64,000 nt of DNA from Mesostigma viride. Taxonomy: Eukaryota > Streptophyta > Mesostigmatophyceae > Mesostigmatales > Mesostigmataceae. The translations under genes were made by a program, and so were the position numbers. The stretch is from contig RPFO01000131.1 in NCBI GenBank assembly GCA_009746045.1, forward strand, positions 241,860-305,859, read 5' to 3'. The notes below the pieces were generated by a model. That model did no database searches, had not been told where the DNA came from, and saw only the letters and a list, made by a program, of their open reading frames with translations. Positions 51,801 through 59,933 of the stretch are shown here, piece after piece (position 1 is the first letter of the stretch; every line of letters starts with the position of its first letter).

Positions 51801-54800
51801 CATTTCATGACGGCTGGCGAACAGGGAGAGGGAATTCACTGGGACTGCTGCAATGATACTAGACCAAGGTGAAGGTCCGGGGAGCATGCACGGCACTGCG
51901 AAGCGCGGGAGGAGAAGGGGAATTCACCAATCGGTAGACTGAACACACCAGGGCCCGTGCATGCACAGACCCCAACCGGCCTTTCTACCGATTGGCCTGG
52001 ATGATAAAAAAGAGATGTGCGCATGGCGCGATTGAGTCGACGTCTCCATAATGCAGCAACCGTCGACATTGCAGGGACCTGAGTACAATGTGCCACACAT
52101 GCCCATGAATACCCCAGCGAATCCTGTTACACAAGTGTGGCGAAAGAAGCGATTTACAAAAGGTGTCAAGGGCCTACAAGGCGACTTGCGCAGCATGCTG
52201 TCATGCGTGCTACCTACTGCACATACCCTTGGCCAACCACCACTCCAACCATGGCATGTCTGTGTGAATAGGAATGCCATGGGTATTTCGCCACATCCTG
52301 CTCAGCACCACACAAGGAATGTCCCACAGACGTGCCAGGAAAAGGGGGCATACCTCAATGCTTCGGCTGAATAGGTGTGATTGCACTTGCTTGAGGGATG
52401 CCGCCAGTGCCTGCAGGTACCAATTGGCATAGCAGGAGCGCCAGCACTGTTCATCGTAGGGGTAGGCAGCCCAACCAGACAGGCGTACAATCTGCAGCAG
52501 CAGATGCTGGAAGAAATCGCACCGATCGTGCTTGGCAGTGCCACAAGCGCTTCGGGATGGCAAGCAGTTGTGAAAGATGGTCTGACCAGAGCATCTAATG
52601 CCCATGTTTCGCTGACACGCGTGGTTTTGGCAACGCCCATCCAGAGCGCAGTAGTGTCGCCTCCGCAAAACAAACTTCTCAACCATACACTTTTTTTTAC
52701 TAAGTCAACATTTGACATGAGATGCCAAGTCCATACCCAAGCACCCCCGCAGAGCCACCCACTTCTGCTGAAGAGCACGAGTGCAGCACTAAGAACGGAA
52801 GGACTGGGCTTCCACTGTCCCGGTGCTTCCGCTTGCTTCAAGAATATATTCTCTAGAGCAAGGTGACGTGTTAAAAGGTGACAATGCCCATGTCAAAGAA
52901 CATTTTACAGCAATCTCGCCTCCAATACATTAGTGGGCGTGTTCTTCTGCATCATGCAGGGAATGTCACCTCACAGCATCCTTCAAGGACAGAAACCCGA
53001 TAGTGTTGCATCTCCAACGGTGTGATGAGAGAGTGCGGATGGTGTTGCGTGTGATGAGAGAGTGTGGACGGTGTTGCGTCTCCAACGGTGTGATGAGAGA
53101 ATGTGATGGGGGAATGTGATGCGAGCGTGCCACGGAAGCGCACCTTGTTGCTGCCAGTGGAGATCTTCAGCCCTGCCGCCTCGCACAGCTGACACAGGTG
53201 TTGCGGGTGGGGGCGCCGGAGCAAGGCGTGGGACGCCAGGAGCAAAACGCAGACATCGGCTGCGCAGTGACGTGAGTGGCACGCTACAGCACGAGTTCCA
53301 GTTGCCGCATGCACGAGTTCCAGTTGCCACATGCCGAGGATGATATGCCGTGATTGTTGTCTTTGCCCGGACGCCTGAGCTGCATGCCTCAGCCACGAGG
53401 GTGTACAACAGTGCCCTTTCTGCCTGGATTCTCCGCCCTCCACACATCATCAACTACATCGCATCTGGAACAGACGCGAAACCATCTTTTAAGAGGGGAA
53501 TTTCCTGCAAGGAAAATGTAATTTCTTCTGTCTTTTGGCCCACGTCGACAAAGAGAGAGCCCATGCCGGCATTCAACTGTTAATGGTTTCGAGAGGAGGA
53601 GATCTGCAGCTCTCCGCACTCATCCTAGTCTTCTTCCTCTTCCCGCCCCCCCTTCACTAGAGAGGTGACCAGCATATCGTAGGCGCGCAGAACAGGGCCA
53701 AGTGAGGGCATGTGGCGAACCAGTGCGCATGGCCTGGCTGCGGCTGCTGAATGTTTGCACAACATTTCGGCGGCAGAGTCGAAACAGTTCTGGGCATTAT
53801 TGGAAGAAACAGGGTGATGCTGCCACGCCGGCGCGACAGAAAAGGCAGGTCAGTGCCTGAGAAGGATGGTGCTGCTTTCGATCCACAGAAGACCCATAAG
53901 CCCAAGAAATGAAAACCTACGGATTCTAGTGAAATAAAAAAAGAGTCAACTGAGCCCACTGGATCGGCTAAGGAGTCTGCGGAAGCAGAAGAACCAAAGC
54001 TCCTACGTCCATTTGTCCAGAGACACGACAATTACCTCGCGACAGGCTGGCCAAGCAGCAGGATGCCGCATCCTGCACAATGCACCATGCACTGACTGCC
54101 GGCCTGGTTGTAAACACAACCAACCACCCGCTGCAACCAGCCACCCTCTACAGCCACCCACCTGCTGAAACCACCCACCTGCTGTGACCGCCCACCTGCT
54201 GAAAACACCCACCTGCTGCAGCAGGTCGAATCGGTCCTGGCGCGGTGCCCCGTGGTGCCGCAGCAGCGCCGACCGGGGGAAGGTGCTGGAAGGCACGTCC
54301 GCATGGCATCGTCACACCATTACATCAGGGCAGGGGGCGAGGGGGGAGGATTGAGTACCACGCGCAATATGTGGGGACAGTCGTGGATGCGGAACAAGGA
54401 AAGGCCCTACGAGAATTTCCCAGTTGGACGATCTCACCAAGGTGGCCTCGACCACAGACGGTACTGTCGTGAGGTGGATGACCAAAAAGTTCACGAGGCC
54501 AGCCGCAACAAAGGCCACGTGGCGCTAGCATGCGGCCGCGTGCCTGTCCCTCCATTTACATGGTCGGCTGCACGGTGTGTACATGCCCTTGCCTACCACA
54601 TTCTATTACATGCATCCCTCGCCAGGTCTGCACTACCTTGATGACATGGGAATGGACAAGTGCATTCATCCCCTGGCCCTGACGAACATACCAAGTTGCT
54701 TATGTACTCTGCTGCCCCAGACTGCACGCATTTACGCCCATGCACCCACCAGCTGCCAGGATACTGCAGCTCGTGCGTCCCTGTCTCCCCCCCTGTTCCA

Positions 54801-57800
54801 GGGTGCAGTGCAGCGTCCACTGCCACATGTTGGCCCCTCCATGCTCCAGGTCGGTGAAAGACCCAACCACCGCCCATCCCTCGAACACCCACGCCATGGA
54901 GGCTGCCGAGGCCAAGGGTAATCAGACCTAGCCAGTGCCATCATGCTTATGAGATCCAGAGGGAGGCTAGACCTTACACCTGCCCCTTAAAGTTACGTCT
55001 AGCCAATAAAACCATGCTTTATAGCCACACGTGCCACTCTCACCATCGACCTCACCAGCACACCTGCCCCACCCTAAATTACTGGCAGATCTTCATTTCC
55101 CCTCTCACGGCGCATGTTCTCGGTCACCACACCTTACCGGTACACCACCTCCAGCACCTCAACTAATAAAAAAATTCCCTCGCCATTTGTCCCTCGAAGA
55201 TAGCACTTTGCTGCCCTTACTCACCAGTATATCTTCTCCGCAACGCTGCTGTTGGCGAAGATCATCATCTCAGCGATAACCTCGTTCATCTGGCAGGGTT
55301 CGCAGGGGGCGGGCATGTAACAGGGCGGGGGCCAGCCAGCATCGTAACACAAGCAGTCTCAAGGAAGGGTTTCGTAAGGATAGACCGGCTAACTCCGCAG
55401 TTGGCCCTCCCGTGGCACCTCAACGAAAAAAAGAAACGGGCGATGAACGCGTCCCCAACCTACATACAAGAGGTACAAGAGGAAGCACACGGACGCACAC
55501 TCAACTCTTAGTAGTGTTACGCAGGCACTCTGACAAGGTGAGGCTCCAGGATAATGGTAGTAGAAGCATATCTGTATCGCGTCTCTTTTCAGAACGCATG
55601 GGCCTCTCACGCAGCATCCTGATGGGCACCGTTTCCACACAAACCTCAGCTGCCGCAGCACGGGAGGAAAAAAGCAATGCGCACACTGAATGGTGAAGCT
55701 GCCAGATGGCCGAGCTGCTTTAGTAGGGTGCATTAGCTACCATAAGCTTCGAACAGGCGGACAATCGCTGAAGTTGACACAGCATGACACGCACACATCC
55801 TGCATGGCATAGCAAGAGTTTGATGGCTGGCCCGTGGGGAAGCATGGAGTCCTTAGCCAGCCCGCAGGCATGGGCAGGCAGATTCCATCCGGCGATCCGC
55901 CATCCACCCGCATGCCGTCCTATCTGTTTCCTGTAGCCACCCCTCAGCTGCCTGGCATCCACCCACCGGGATCCCTTCCTTTGTGTGCATCGCGATCGGC
56001 AAGCCCTCCTTGTCCAGTTCAAAGCGCAGCTCGGTCGAGATGAGCTCCAGCGCGCCGTCCGATATGCGAGTGGTGCGCCGCTTCTGGCAACCGCATCAGG
56101 GCGCAAAGCATGGGGCACGCAACCGCCGCGTGAGTACCACACAGAGTTGTTTGGGGCCCCGGGTGAGGGAACGGCACGCTGTGAGCAGCAGTGCGGTCCA
56201 CACATTGTGCACTGCAGAAAGGCACTTCACGCTTCCCCCTCCCCATCCCTCCCCGCCCCTTTGCGTTACTTTTGTGCCCCTTCCCCTCTCCTCTGCCCCC
56301 CTTCTCCCTGCCTCCCTCCCTCCCCCCCTCCCCCCTCCCCCCTCCCCCCTCCCCCCCTCCCCCCTCCCCCTCCCCCCTCCCCCTCCCCCTCCCCCCCCCC
56401 TCCCCCTCCCCCCTCCCCCCTCCCCCCCTCCCCCTCCCCCCTCCCCCCCTCCCCCCCCCCCCCCTCCCCCTCCCCCCCTCCCCCCTCCCCCCTCCCCCCT
56501 CCCCCTCCCCCTCCCCCCCTCCCCCCTCCCCCCTCCCCTCCCCCCTCCCCCCCTCCCCCCTCCCCTCCCCCCTCCCCCCCTCCCCCTCCCCCTCCCCCCC
56601 TCCCCCCTCCCCCCTCCCCCCCTCCCCTCCCCCCCCCCTCAGTAAGAAAAATATTGCGCGGAAACCTCTTGCCACCTGCGGCAAAGGTTCCGCACAATAT
56701 TTTACCGGAGTTAACCACTCTCCGGTAAAATATTGTGCGGAACCTTTCCCCAGGTGGCAAAAGGTTTCCACGCAATATTTTCCTAACTCCCTCCCCCCTC
56801 CCCCCTGCCCCCCTCCCCCCCTCCCCACTCTTTCCCTCTTTTTGCCTCACCTCTGCGAACGTGGCGAGCACTTTCAGGTCCTCCCGCACGCGCGCTTCCT
56901 CCACGGGCCCTTCGGCCAAATGGTCAGACGCAGCCAGTGGCGTGCCGTCCATGATGGCTTGCGCTTGGCCGTAGTGGAGCTGGCGGTGGGTGAGAGGGCA
57001 CCCGCACAATAAGCATGGCATGGGCACAAGGCGCAGGGCGCGATGGGGATTTGATCCATGGCGGTGGATGCGAGGGAGAAGACATGCGCACGGCTCCCAT
57101 CAGTAAAATAAGTTCATCTATCCAGCTTCTCACACCGCCGTGACAATCCCCTGAAGAAAACAATCTACGGCAGCGCGCGTGCTAAGCCGTGGCATGGACA
57201 TCCAGAGGCACACGAACGCCTGTACATGGAATGCTCCCTAGACCCCCGTACCCAGACCGATGTGCATAATCATCAATCCAGCATATAAGGACGCTAGGCC
57301 GCCCAGGAACAGAACCCGATGTGACCTGCTCATGTGCTCCTGTGAGCTAATGCTTGGATGTAAGAACGACGAGGGTGCGCAGATAAAAGTGGCAGCGACC
57401 ACTGCAGCTCACTGCACCGCGTTCCTTGAAAAAAACAGCTGCCATCTTAAAATATAGCTGCCTCAGAGAACAACATAGCCACTGGCTTGCGGCTGGCTTC
57501 CGTGGGCTCATCGGTCTGAGCCTCCAGCCTCGCGCGCGCATGGTGTCCGCCTCACCTGGTGTCCCGAGTGAATTAGCGTGCGCCCGAACCAGGTGGCCAC
57601 CACCGCAAAGTCGCGCGAAGGGTCCACCGTCCACAGCACGCTGACGGCCAGCCGGTCCACGTTGCCCAGCAGCGAGCACAGGTTCTCGCTGGGGAAGGCA
57701 AGCGCGAACGCCGCACACACGCATACACCGCATGAGCACAGGTTCTCGTGGCGGGCGCTAGAGGGAAGCACGCAAGATGGTGCACTCAGAAAGGATGCCA

Positions 57801-59875
57801 GCAGGCGGAATTAAGTCAGCTATGGGGAGCAGAAGGCGCTTTGAACGTGTGCTGTACCAGACGAGGATACCACGTCCACATTAAACACCTGGATCGCGAG
57901 CGCTCTAAAAACTTGCGGGCACCCCACGCCCATGGCCGCGCGTCGCCCCCCGCGCACGACACTATACTTGAGTGACCTCACACCCCACGCCCACGGCCTC
58001 GTATCGCCAGACACACACATACACTCTGGGAGCTAAGGCTCGTATTATCTCTTGTGCTACATAGCGCATTAGGGTCAGGGTACTTGCCACTAGATATTAG
58101 GAAAAATTTGAAAAAAATATCTCATATCACCCACCTCCCGCTCGTTGATGAGGCTTTCTATAAGGGATAGGGGGATGGCGGCTGGCCTCCCCGTTTTAAT
58201 TTGACTCCTCACCCACCCACCCTTGGGGGACGGGGACGGTCAGCATAGATGTTTAGGCTGACGTCCCTATTTTGTGTCATCCAGTTGACAGTCTAGACTT
58301 CGCGCTGGGATGTTATTTCACTACATTGTAATAAACATGCGGTATCTGGTGTGGTACCCGAAGCCAAGCTCGTTGTAAACTCTGGATACGCAGACCGGAG
58401 CGCGTGCGGCCGCGTTGCACAGCCGTGTTGCACAGCACACACACAGACACACACACAGACACACACGCAAACACACACAGACACACACACACAGACACTA
58501 CACTATACTATAGTGACCCCACACCCCACACCAACACACCTGAGCACCGACGGCAGCATGTCGAAGCGCTTGCCGATGAGGTACACCGTGGTGGCCCGCG
58601 CACGCGCCTCATAGTCCAGCAGGCTCTCCTGGCCCACAAAGAAGCTGACGTCTGCAATATGCACGCCCAGCTGCGTGCGGGTGATGCAACGGTGTTTATT
58701 TATAGTAGTCGATGCATGGGAGACACCAGCAGGGAGCAGGTAGTGGCGGGCAATGACCGTGCGGCAAGTCACCGCTTGGCTTTGAGTGGGTATAGGTTCC
58801 AACGGGCAAAGAGGCAGGTCCCGAAACGACGCAACCATGGATGCCATGTTGACAAGCAAACAATAACTCAAGTCCAAGAGGATGCTCGACGAATGTCATA
58901 CGATACACGCCCGGCGCTGGTACTTTGGGGGGAGAACGGTTCCATCACGTTCCATGAACAGCACACGGGGTCCCCTACTCAATGATGCTTCTCCTCTGCT
59001 GAAGCTACCAGGGCCCGCCATTGTCATGAGATGTGAGAAACCCCGACCACCTGCAAAGGTGCCCAACATCAACGGCACAGCCGTACCTCCAGCAGGCCAT
59101 TGGGCAGCCAATGAACTGAGAGCGCGTCGTCGACGTCTGTAGACCCTGGTGGGTCGATACTGTCCCACGTAACAAGTGCGAGGCAAGAAGTGCCACGTAA
59201 CAGGTGCCCATTCCAGGCGAACCAACGGCAGGAGAATGTTTGATGTGAGGGAGCTACTGCTTGCACATCGCAATAGCAAGCAACACCCAAGTAGCACTAA
59301 AATTAATATTCGACTACCGCATACCCCCGTGGCTTGGAGCCAGTGGGGACGTCTCAAGCCTGCCATCTCCATCACCTGCGCTGGCATGGACTAGAGGGCG
59401 AGCACGACGATTGCAGTGCGAAAAGGTGGGGAGAAGGGAGCGTGCAATAACTAGGTACTGCACCTAGATTTTCGAGGAAAGAAGCACAGTCAAATTACAC
59501 ATGTTCGGGAGAGGGTGGCTGGAGTGTTGATGGCTATCTAAAACCTACAAGCAAGAAGATCTTACAACTACACCTACCAGTACATCCACACCTAGCTGGG
59601 TGAGGCATGCCACAAGCAACAATGTCATGCACGATGACTGGAGTGCCAACAGGTTGACAACACTCCCAATCAACGAACCACTGCGCTGCAGTATAGTCCA
59701 GTCAAGAGACTTAGGCAGTCAAGCTCCCTCGCAAGGAACTACGTGCAGCATTGCGTGCAACACCACCCACCTCATGATGCGGTGGGTGGTCCTCAAGTCC
59801 CTGCGGACACCCAGCTCGCTCTCTGGCACGCTCCAGGGTTCGTCATTATTACGGATGGGCAGCTCCGCCAGCGCT
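36605..59875 (-). CDS. DIS3L: DIS3L-like RNB exoribonuclease of the RNA exosome (partial, at least 19 exons)
   Basis: Nineteen minus-strand blocks bounded by AG and GT join with consistent phase into over 740 codons. Order: start of the RNB domain, the catalytic block [32 protein letters not shown], the RNB signature [21 protein letters not shown], then an S1 domain ([12 protein letters not shown]-x-V-K-G-P-A-Y-L ... W-V-H-L ... M-R-L-R-L-L) and a Gln-rich tail. All catalytic aspartates are present, so 3'-5' exonuclease activity is expected. Known of the family: RNB/S1 proteins degrade RNA processively. DIS3L serves the cytoplasmic exosome, DIS3 the nuclear one, and DIS3L2/SOV acts alone. F-S-T-G-S, P-R-F-x-V-K-G-P-A-Y-L and the C-terminal T-L-V-E-E-F point to DIS3L. 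The N-terminus (PIN and cold-shock domains) is outside the window. The 3' end is uncertain (36680 or 36605). Confidence 0.87.
37734..38168 (-). CDS. DIS3L: DIS3L-like exon 18 (end of S1, Gln-rich tail)
   Basis: The acceptor GGTTCCAG is at 38169 and the donor CAG|GTGAGG at 37734. It opens with [11 protein letters not shown], matching the last strand of the S1 domain in DIS3L. A Gln/His-rich run ([11 protein letters not shown]) and [13 protein letters not shown] follow, which resembles the C-terminal helix of animal DIS3L. Confidence 0.75.
38848..38920 (-). CDS. DIS3L: DIS3L-like exon 17 (S1 strand)
   Basis: The acceptor GAGCAG|GAT and donor GAGG|GTGAGC bound 73 bases encoding [20 protein letters not shown]. 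This fits the F-D-H-V-x-V-R-I strand of the DIS3L S1 domain. Phase agrees with both neighbours across a 7.6-kb upstream intron. Confidence 0.78.
40064..40668. repeat. Direct repeat, left copy (about 605 bp)
   Basis: It is nearly identical to 41630-42240, starting around TGCGGATCATTGCCGG and ending around AGAAAAGCGATT. Small differences include a 14-base insertion in the right copy near 41703 and a few substitutions. The ends do not have clear TG...CA or a target duplication, so LTR status is unproven. Confidence 0.85.
41382..41672 (+). CDS. Small ORF between the direct repeats, unknown
   Basis: A 96-codon ATG-started frame ([11 protein letters not shown]) has an Ala/Leu-rich middle ([15 protein letters not shown]). 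It runs about 30 bases into the right-hand direct repeat. No domain is recognised. It may be the only coding piece of a non-autonomous element or a chance frame. Confidence 0.3.
   Translation: MNSSAEAGQTAEVAAHPSPMSKRPAAGENGMGVNLNFLSAARPTLLCLVEQLSSCATICLGYNTDATRARMCNFAQAAIAAIVKETTADHCRPSLL
41630..42240. repeat. Direct repeat, right copy (about 611 bp)
   Basis: This is the partner of 40064-40668. The pair with its 961-bp spacer could be a non-autonomous LTR-like element or a segmental duplication. Confidence 0.85.
42300..43340 (-). pseudogene. Gag-type remnant with CCHC knuckle
   Basis: The minus strand encodes [18 protein letters not shown] near 43080 and, further on, a CCHC knuckle [14 protein letters not shown] near 42630. 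A basic stretch follows. Two stops interrupt the N-terminal part near 43250-43310. It resembles retrotransposon nucleocapsid proteins. No polymerase is nearby. Confidence 0.6.
44536..44563. repeat. Perfect 11-bp hairpin
   Basis: GTGCTCTCCCT and its exact reverse complement AGGGAGAGCAC flank a 6-base loop, GATCGT. Further short inverted pieces built on GGGAG lie just to either side. No tRNA or other known RNA fold was recognised. Confidence 0.6.
44671..45764. repeat. Diverged inverted repeat, arms of about 215 bp
   Basis: The arm 44671-44886 matches the reverse complement of 45548-45764 with many substitutions (shared: TAGAGCCGATCAG, CAGTAGTGCATAT, GGTACCCAGGCTTGGCTGGTA, CCAGGGTAGAC). The 660-bp centre has no supported gene. 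It may be a foldback or MITE-type element with long terminal inverted repeats. Confidence 0.65.
46498..46671 (-). CDS. DIS3L: DIS3L-like exon 16 (S1 with Gln/Gly insert)
   Basis: The acceptor GTGGCCAG is at 46672 and the donor GTTGTG|GTGAGT at 46498; 58 codons, phase 0. It starts D-K-A-G-A-V-I-L-P, as expected after G-x-A-Y-L in the S1 domain. It then has an inserted run of five Gln and Gly-Gln repeats before [12 protein letters not shown]. Confidence 0.85.
46880..47090. repeat. 30-bp minisatellite in intron 15
   Basis: The unit GGCTAGTATTTGT plus GGCTAGTAGTATTGTGT is repeated about seven times with small changes. It is itself built from two similar halves beginning GGCTAGTA. Confidence 0.9.
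47276..47350 (-). CDS. DIS3L: DIS3L-like exon 15 (S1 domain)
   Basis: The acceptor TTGCAG is at 47351 and the donor ATC|GTAAGT at 47276; exactly 25 codons. It encodes [20 protein letters not shown], the first strands of the S1 domain with the P-R-F-x-x-K-G turn of DIS3L. Confidence 0.92.
48447..49222. repeat. Composite tetranucleotide array in intron 14
   Basis: Consecutive blocks share a 4-bp period but change sequence: GAAC/AAAC units (48447-48675), GGAC units (about 48680-48705), GGGC units with scattered GGCA variants (48706-48905), GTGC units (about 48910-48935), more GGGC, then GAAC-GCAC units (48980-49020), and ACCG units (49022-49222). No unit contains a stop in any phase, so frames of over 250 residues on both strands are artefacts. 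Confidence 0.95.
49273..49392 (-). CDS. DIS3L: DIS3L-like exon 14 (end of RNB domain)
   Basis: The acceptor CATGGCAG is at 49393 and the donor GCCATC|GTGAGT at 49273; 40 codons. It encodes [20 protein letters not shown], the N-x-R-x-x-x-A-Q-x-x-S helix that closes RNB domains. Confidence 0.92.
50257..50443 (-). CDS. DIS3L: DIS3L-like exon 13 (RNB signature)
   Basis: The acceptor TTCCCAG is at 50444 and the donor TCAGAG|GTGGGT at 50257; 187 bases. It encodes [20 protein letters not shown], the hallmark of the RNase II family. A Glu/Pro-rich loop leads to L-D-N-N-W-L-S-E. Confidence 0.95.
50948..51012 (-). CDS. DIS3L: DIS3L-like exon 12
   Basis: The acceptor CCCGCAG is at 51013 and the donor TTGA|GTAAGT at 50948. 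It encodes [20 protein letters not shown]. The split codon GA|A joins it to the RNB signature exon. Confidence 0.94.
51618..51656 (-). CDS. DIS3L: DIS3L-like exon 11 (39-bp microexon)
   Basis: The acceptor GGGACAG and donor TCTGAG|GTAAGG enclose 13 codons, [13 protein letters not shown], matching the R-x-M-A-T-x-A-M-S segment of RNB domains. It is a very short exon, but phase and content agree with both neighbours. Confidence 0.9.
52354..52410 (-). CDS. DIS3L: DIS3L-like exon 10 (57 bp)
   Basis: The acceptor CCTGCAG and donor GAG|GTATGC enclose 19 codons, [19 protein letters not shown], continuing S-x-x-L-A-x-S-L of the family. Confidence 0.88.
52985..53115. repeat. Short tandem repeat in intron 9
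   Basis: About two and a half copies of a unit containing GTGTGATGAGAGAGTG and GGTGTTGCG with an optional TCTCCAACG lie next to the exon 9 donor. Confidence 0.7.
53144..53188 (-). CDS. DIS3L: DIS3L-like exon 9 (45 bp)
   Basis: The acceptor GTGTCAG and donor AACAAG|GTGCGC enclose 15 codons, [15 protein letters not shown], matching the 'G-x-x-I-x-T-x-S-N-K' segment of DIS3L proteins. Confidence 0.9.
54120..54215 (-). repeat. Tandem repeat of splice-site-like sequence after exon 8
   Basis: On the gene strand a 17-18-bp unit of the form TTTCAGCAGGTGGGTGG is repeated four to five times from the exon 8 donor into intron 8. Each unit carries both a donor-like CAG|GTGGGT and an acceptor-like TTTCAG. 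Confidence 0.75.
54213..54285 (-). CDS. DIS3L: DIS3L-like exon 8
   Basis: The acceptor CCTTCCAG is at 54286 and the donor CAGCAG|GTGGGT at 54213; 73 bases. It encodes [20 protein letters not shown], the A-L-L-R-x-H-x-x-P segment of RNB enzymes. Confidence 0.93.
55225..55289 (-). CDS. DIS3L: DIS3L-like exon 7
   Basis: The acceptor CTGCCAG is at 55290 and the donor TACTG|GTGAGT at 55225. It encodes [20 protein letters not shown], the E-x-M-I-x-A-N-x-x-V-A helix near the RNB active site. The split codon TG|C joins it to exon 8. Confidence 0.94.
55967..56083 (-). CDS. DIS3L: DIS3L-like exon 6
   Basis: The acceptor TTGCCAG is at 56084 and the donor ATCCCG|GTGGGT at 55967; 39 codons. It encodes [15 protein letters not shown], the 'G-A-L-E-L-x-x-x-E-x-x-F' block of RNB domains. 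Confidence 0.92.
56290..56640. repeat. C-rich array, units CCCCCT/CCCCCCT, in intron 5
   Basis: About 350 bases of C4-C10 runs separated by single T residues lie on the plus strand, so the gene transcript is G-rich here. The irregular run lengths argue for slippage. Open frames rich in Pro/Ser or Gly/Glu in this array are artefacts. Confidence 0.95.
56643..56786. mobile_element. Palindromic MITE-like element in intron 5
   Basis: Inverted arms start AGTAAGAAAAATATTGCG and end CGCAATATTTTCCTAACT, with an inner pair built on GGTTCCGCACAATATTTTAC. Each arm is itself a hairpin. The motif GGAACCTTTxxCC and the arm-in-arm layout recall the family at 17051-17782, though outer sequences differ. Confidence 0.8.
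56851..56979 (-). CDS. DIS3L: DIS3L-like exon 5
   Basis: The acceptor CCGCCAG is at 56980 and the donor GCAGAG|GTGAGG at 56851; 43 codons. It encodes [14 protein letters not shown] and then [12 protein letters not shown], the Y-x-x-A-Q-x-x-x-D-G helix of DIS3-type RNB domains. Confidence 0.93.
57556..57688 (-). CDS. DIS3L: DIS3L-like exon 4
   Basis: The acceptor TTCCCCAG is at 57689 and the donor CACCAG|GTGAGG at 57556. It encodes [19 protein letters not shown] and W-F-G-R-T-L-I-H-S, close to the DIS3L pattern L-C-S-L-L-x-x-V-D-R-x-A-V-S and W-Y-G-R-T-I-I. Confidence 0.95.
58427..58498. repeat. CA/ACAG microsatellite in intron 3
   Basis: ACACAC runs broken by CAGACA and CGCAAAC units lie 42 bases past the exon 3 donor. 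On the gene strand this is a GT repeat. Confidence 0.9.
58540..58670 (-). CDS. DIS3L: DIS3L-like exon 3
   Basis: The acceptor GCACGCAG is at 58671 and the donor CTCAG|GTGTGT at 58540; 131 bases. It encodes [12 protein letters not shown] and, later, [19 protein letters not shown]. The split codon AG|C joins it to exon 4. Confidence 0.95.
59087..59159 (-). CDS. DIS3L: DIS3L-like exon 2 (catalytic aspartates)
   Basis: The acceptor GGGACAG is at 59160 and the donor CTGGAG|GTACGG at 59087; 73 bases. It encodes [15 protein letters not shown], the magnesium-binding motif of RNB exonucleases with all four conserved aspartates. Confidence 0.95.
59771..59875 (-). CDS. DIS3L: DIS3L-like exon 1 of those visible
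   Basis: The acceptor GGTGCAG is at 59876 and the donor ATGAG|GTGGGT at 59771; 105 bases. It encodes E-L-P-I, then [18 protein letters not shown], the W-x-I-P-x-x-E-x-x-x-R-x-D-x-R lead-in to the RNB catalytic motif. It begins in mid-codon, so further exons lie to the right, beyond the minisatellite. Confidence 0.9.
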
Positions 59876-59933
59876 CTGCACCAACCAAGGCAACATGCCG
59901 TGCATCCAAAAGAAATCGGGAAAAGGAAAAGGG

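Noticed and set aside
55983-57027. Long Pro/Ser-rich (plus) and Gly/Glu-rich (minus) frames
   Set aside because: They span the C-rich simple repeat. Only the short segments at 55967-56083 and 56851-56979 on the minus strand show conserved RNB sequence with splice sites.
46498-59875. DIS3L2/SOV identity for the nuclease
   Set aside because: The catalytic block alone fits several family members. F-S-T-G-S-x-x-x-E-E-F, W-F-G-R-T-L-I and P-R-F-x-V-K-G-P-A-Y-L fit DIS3L better. This judgement is from remembered family patterns and needs a tree.
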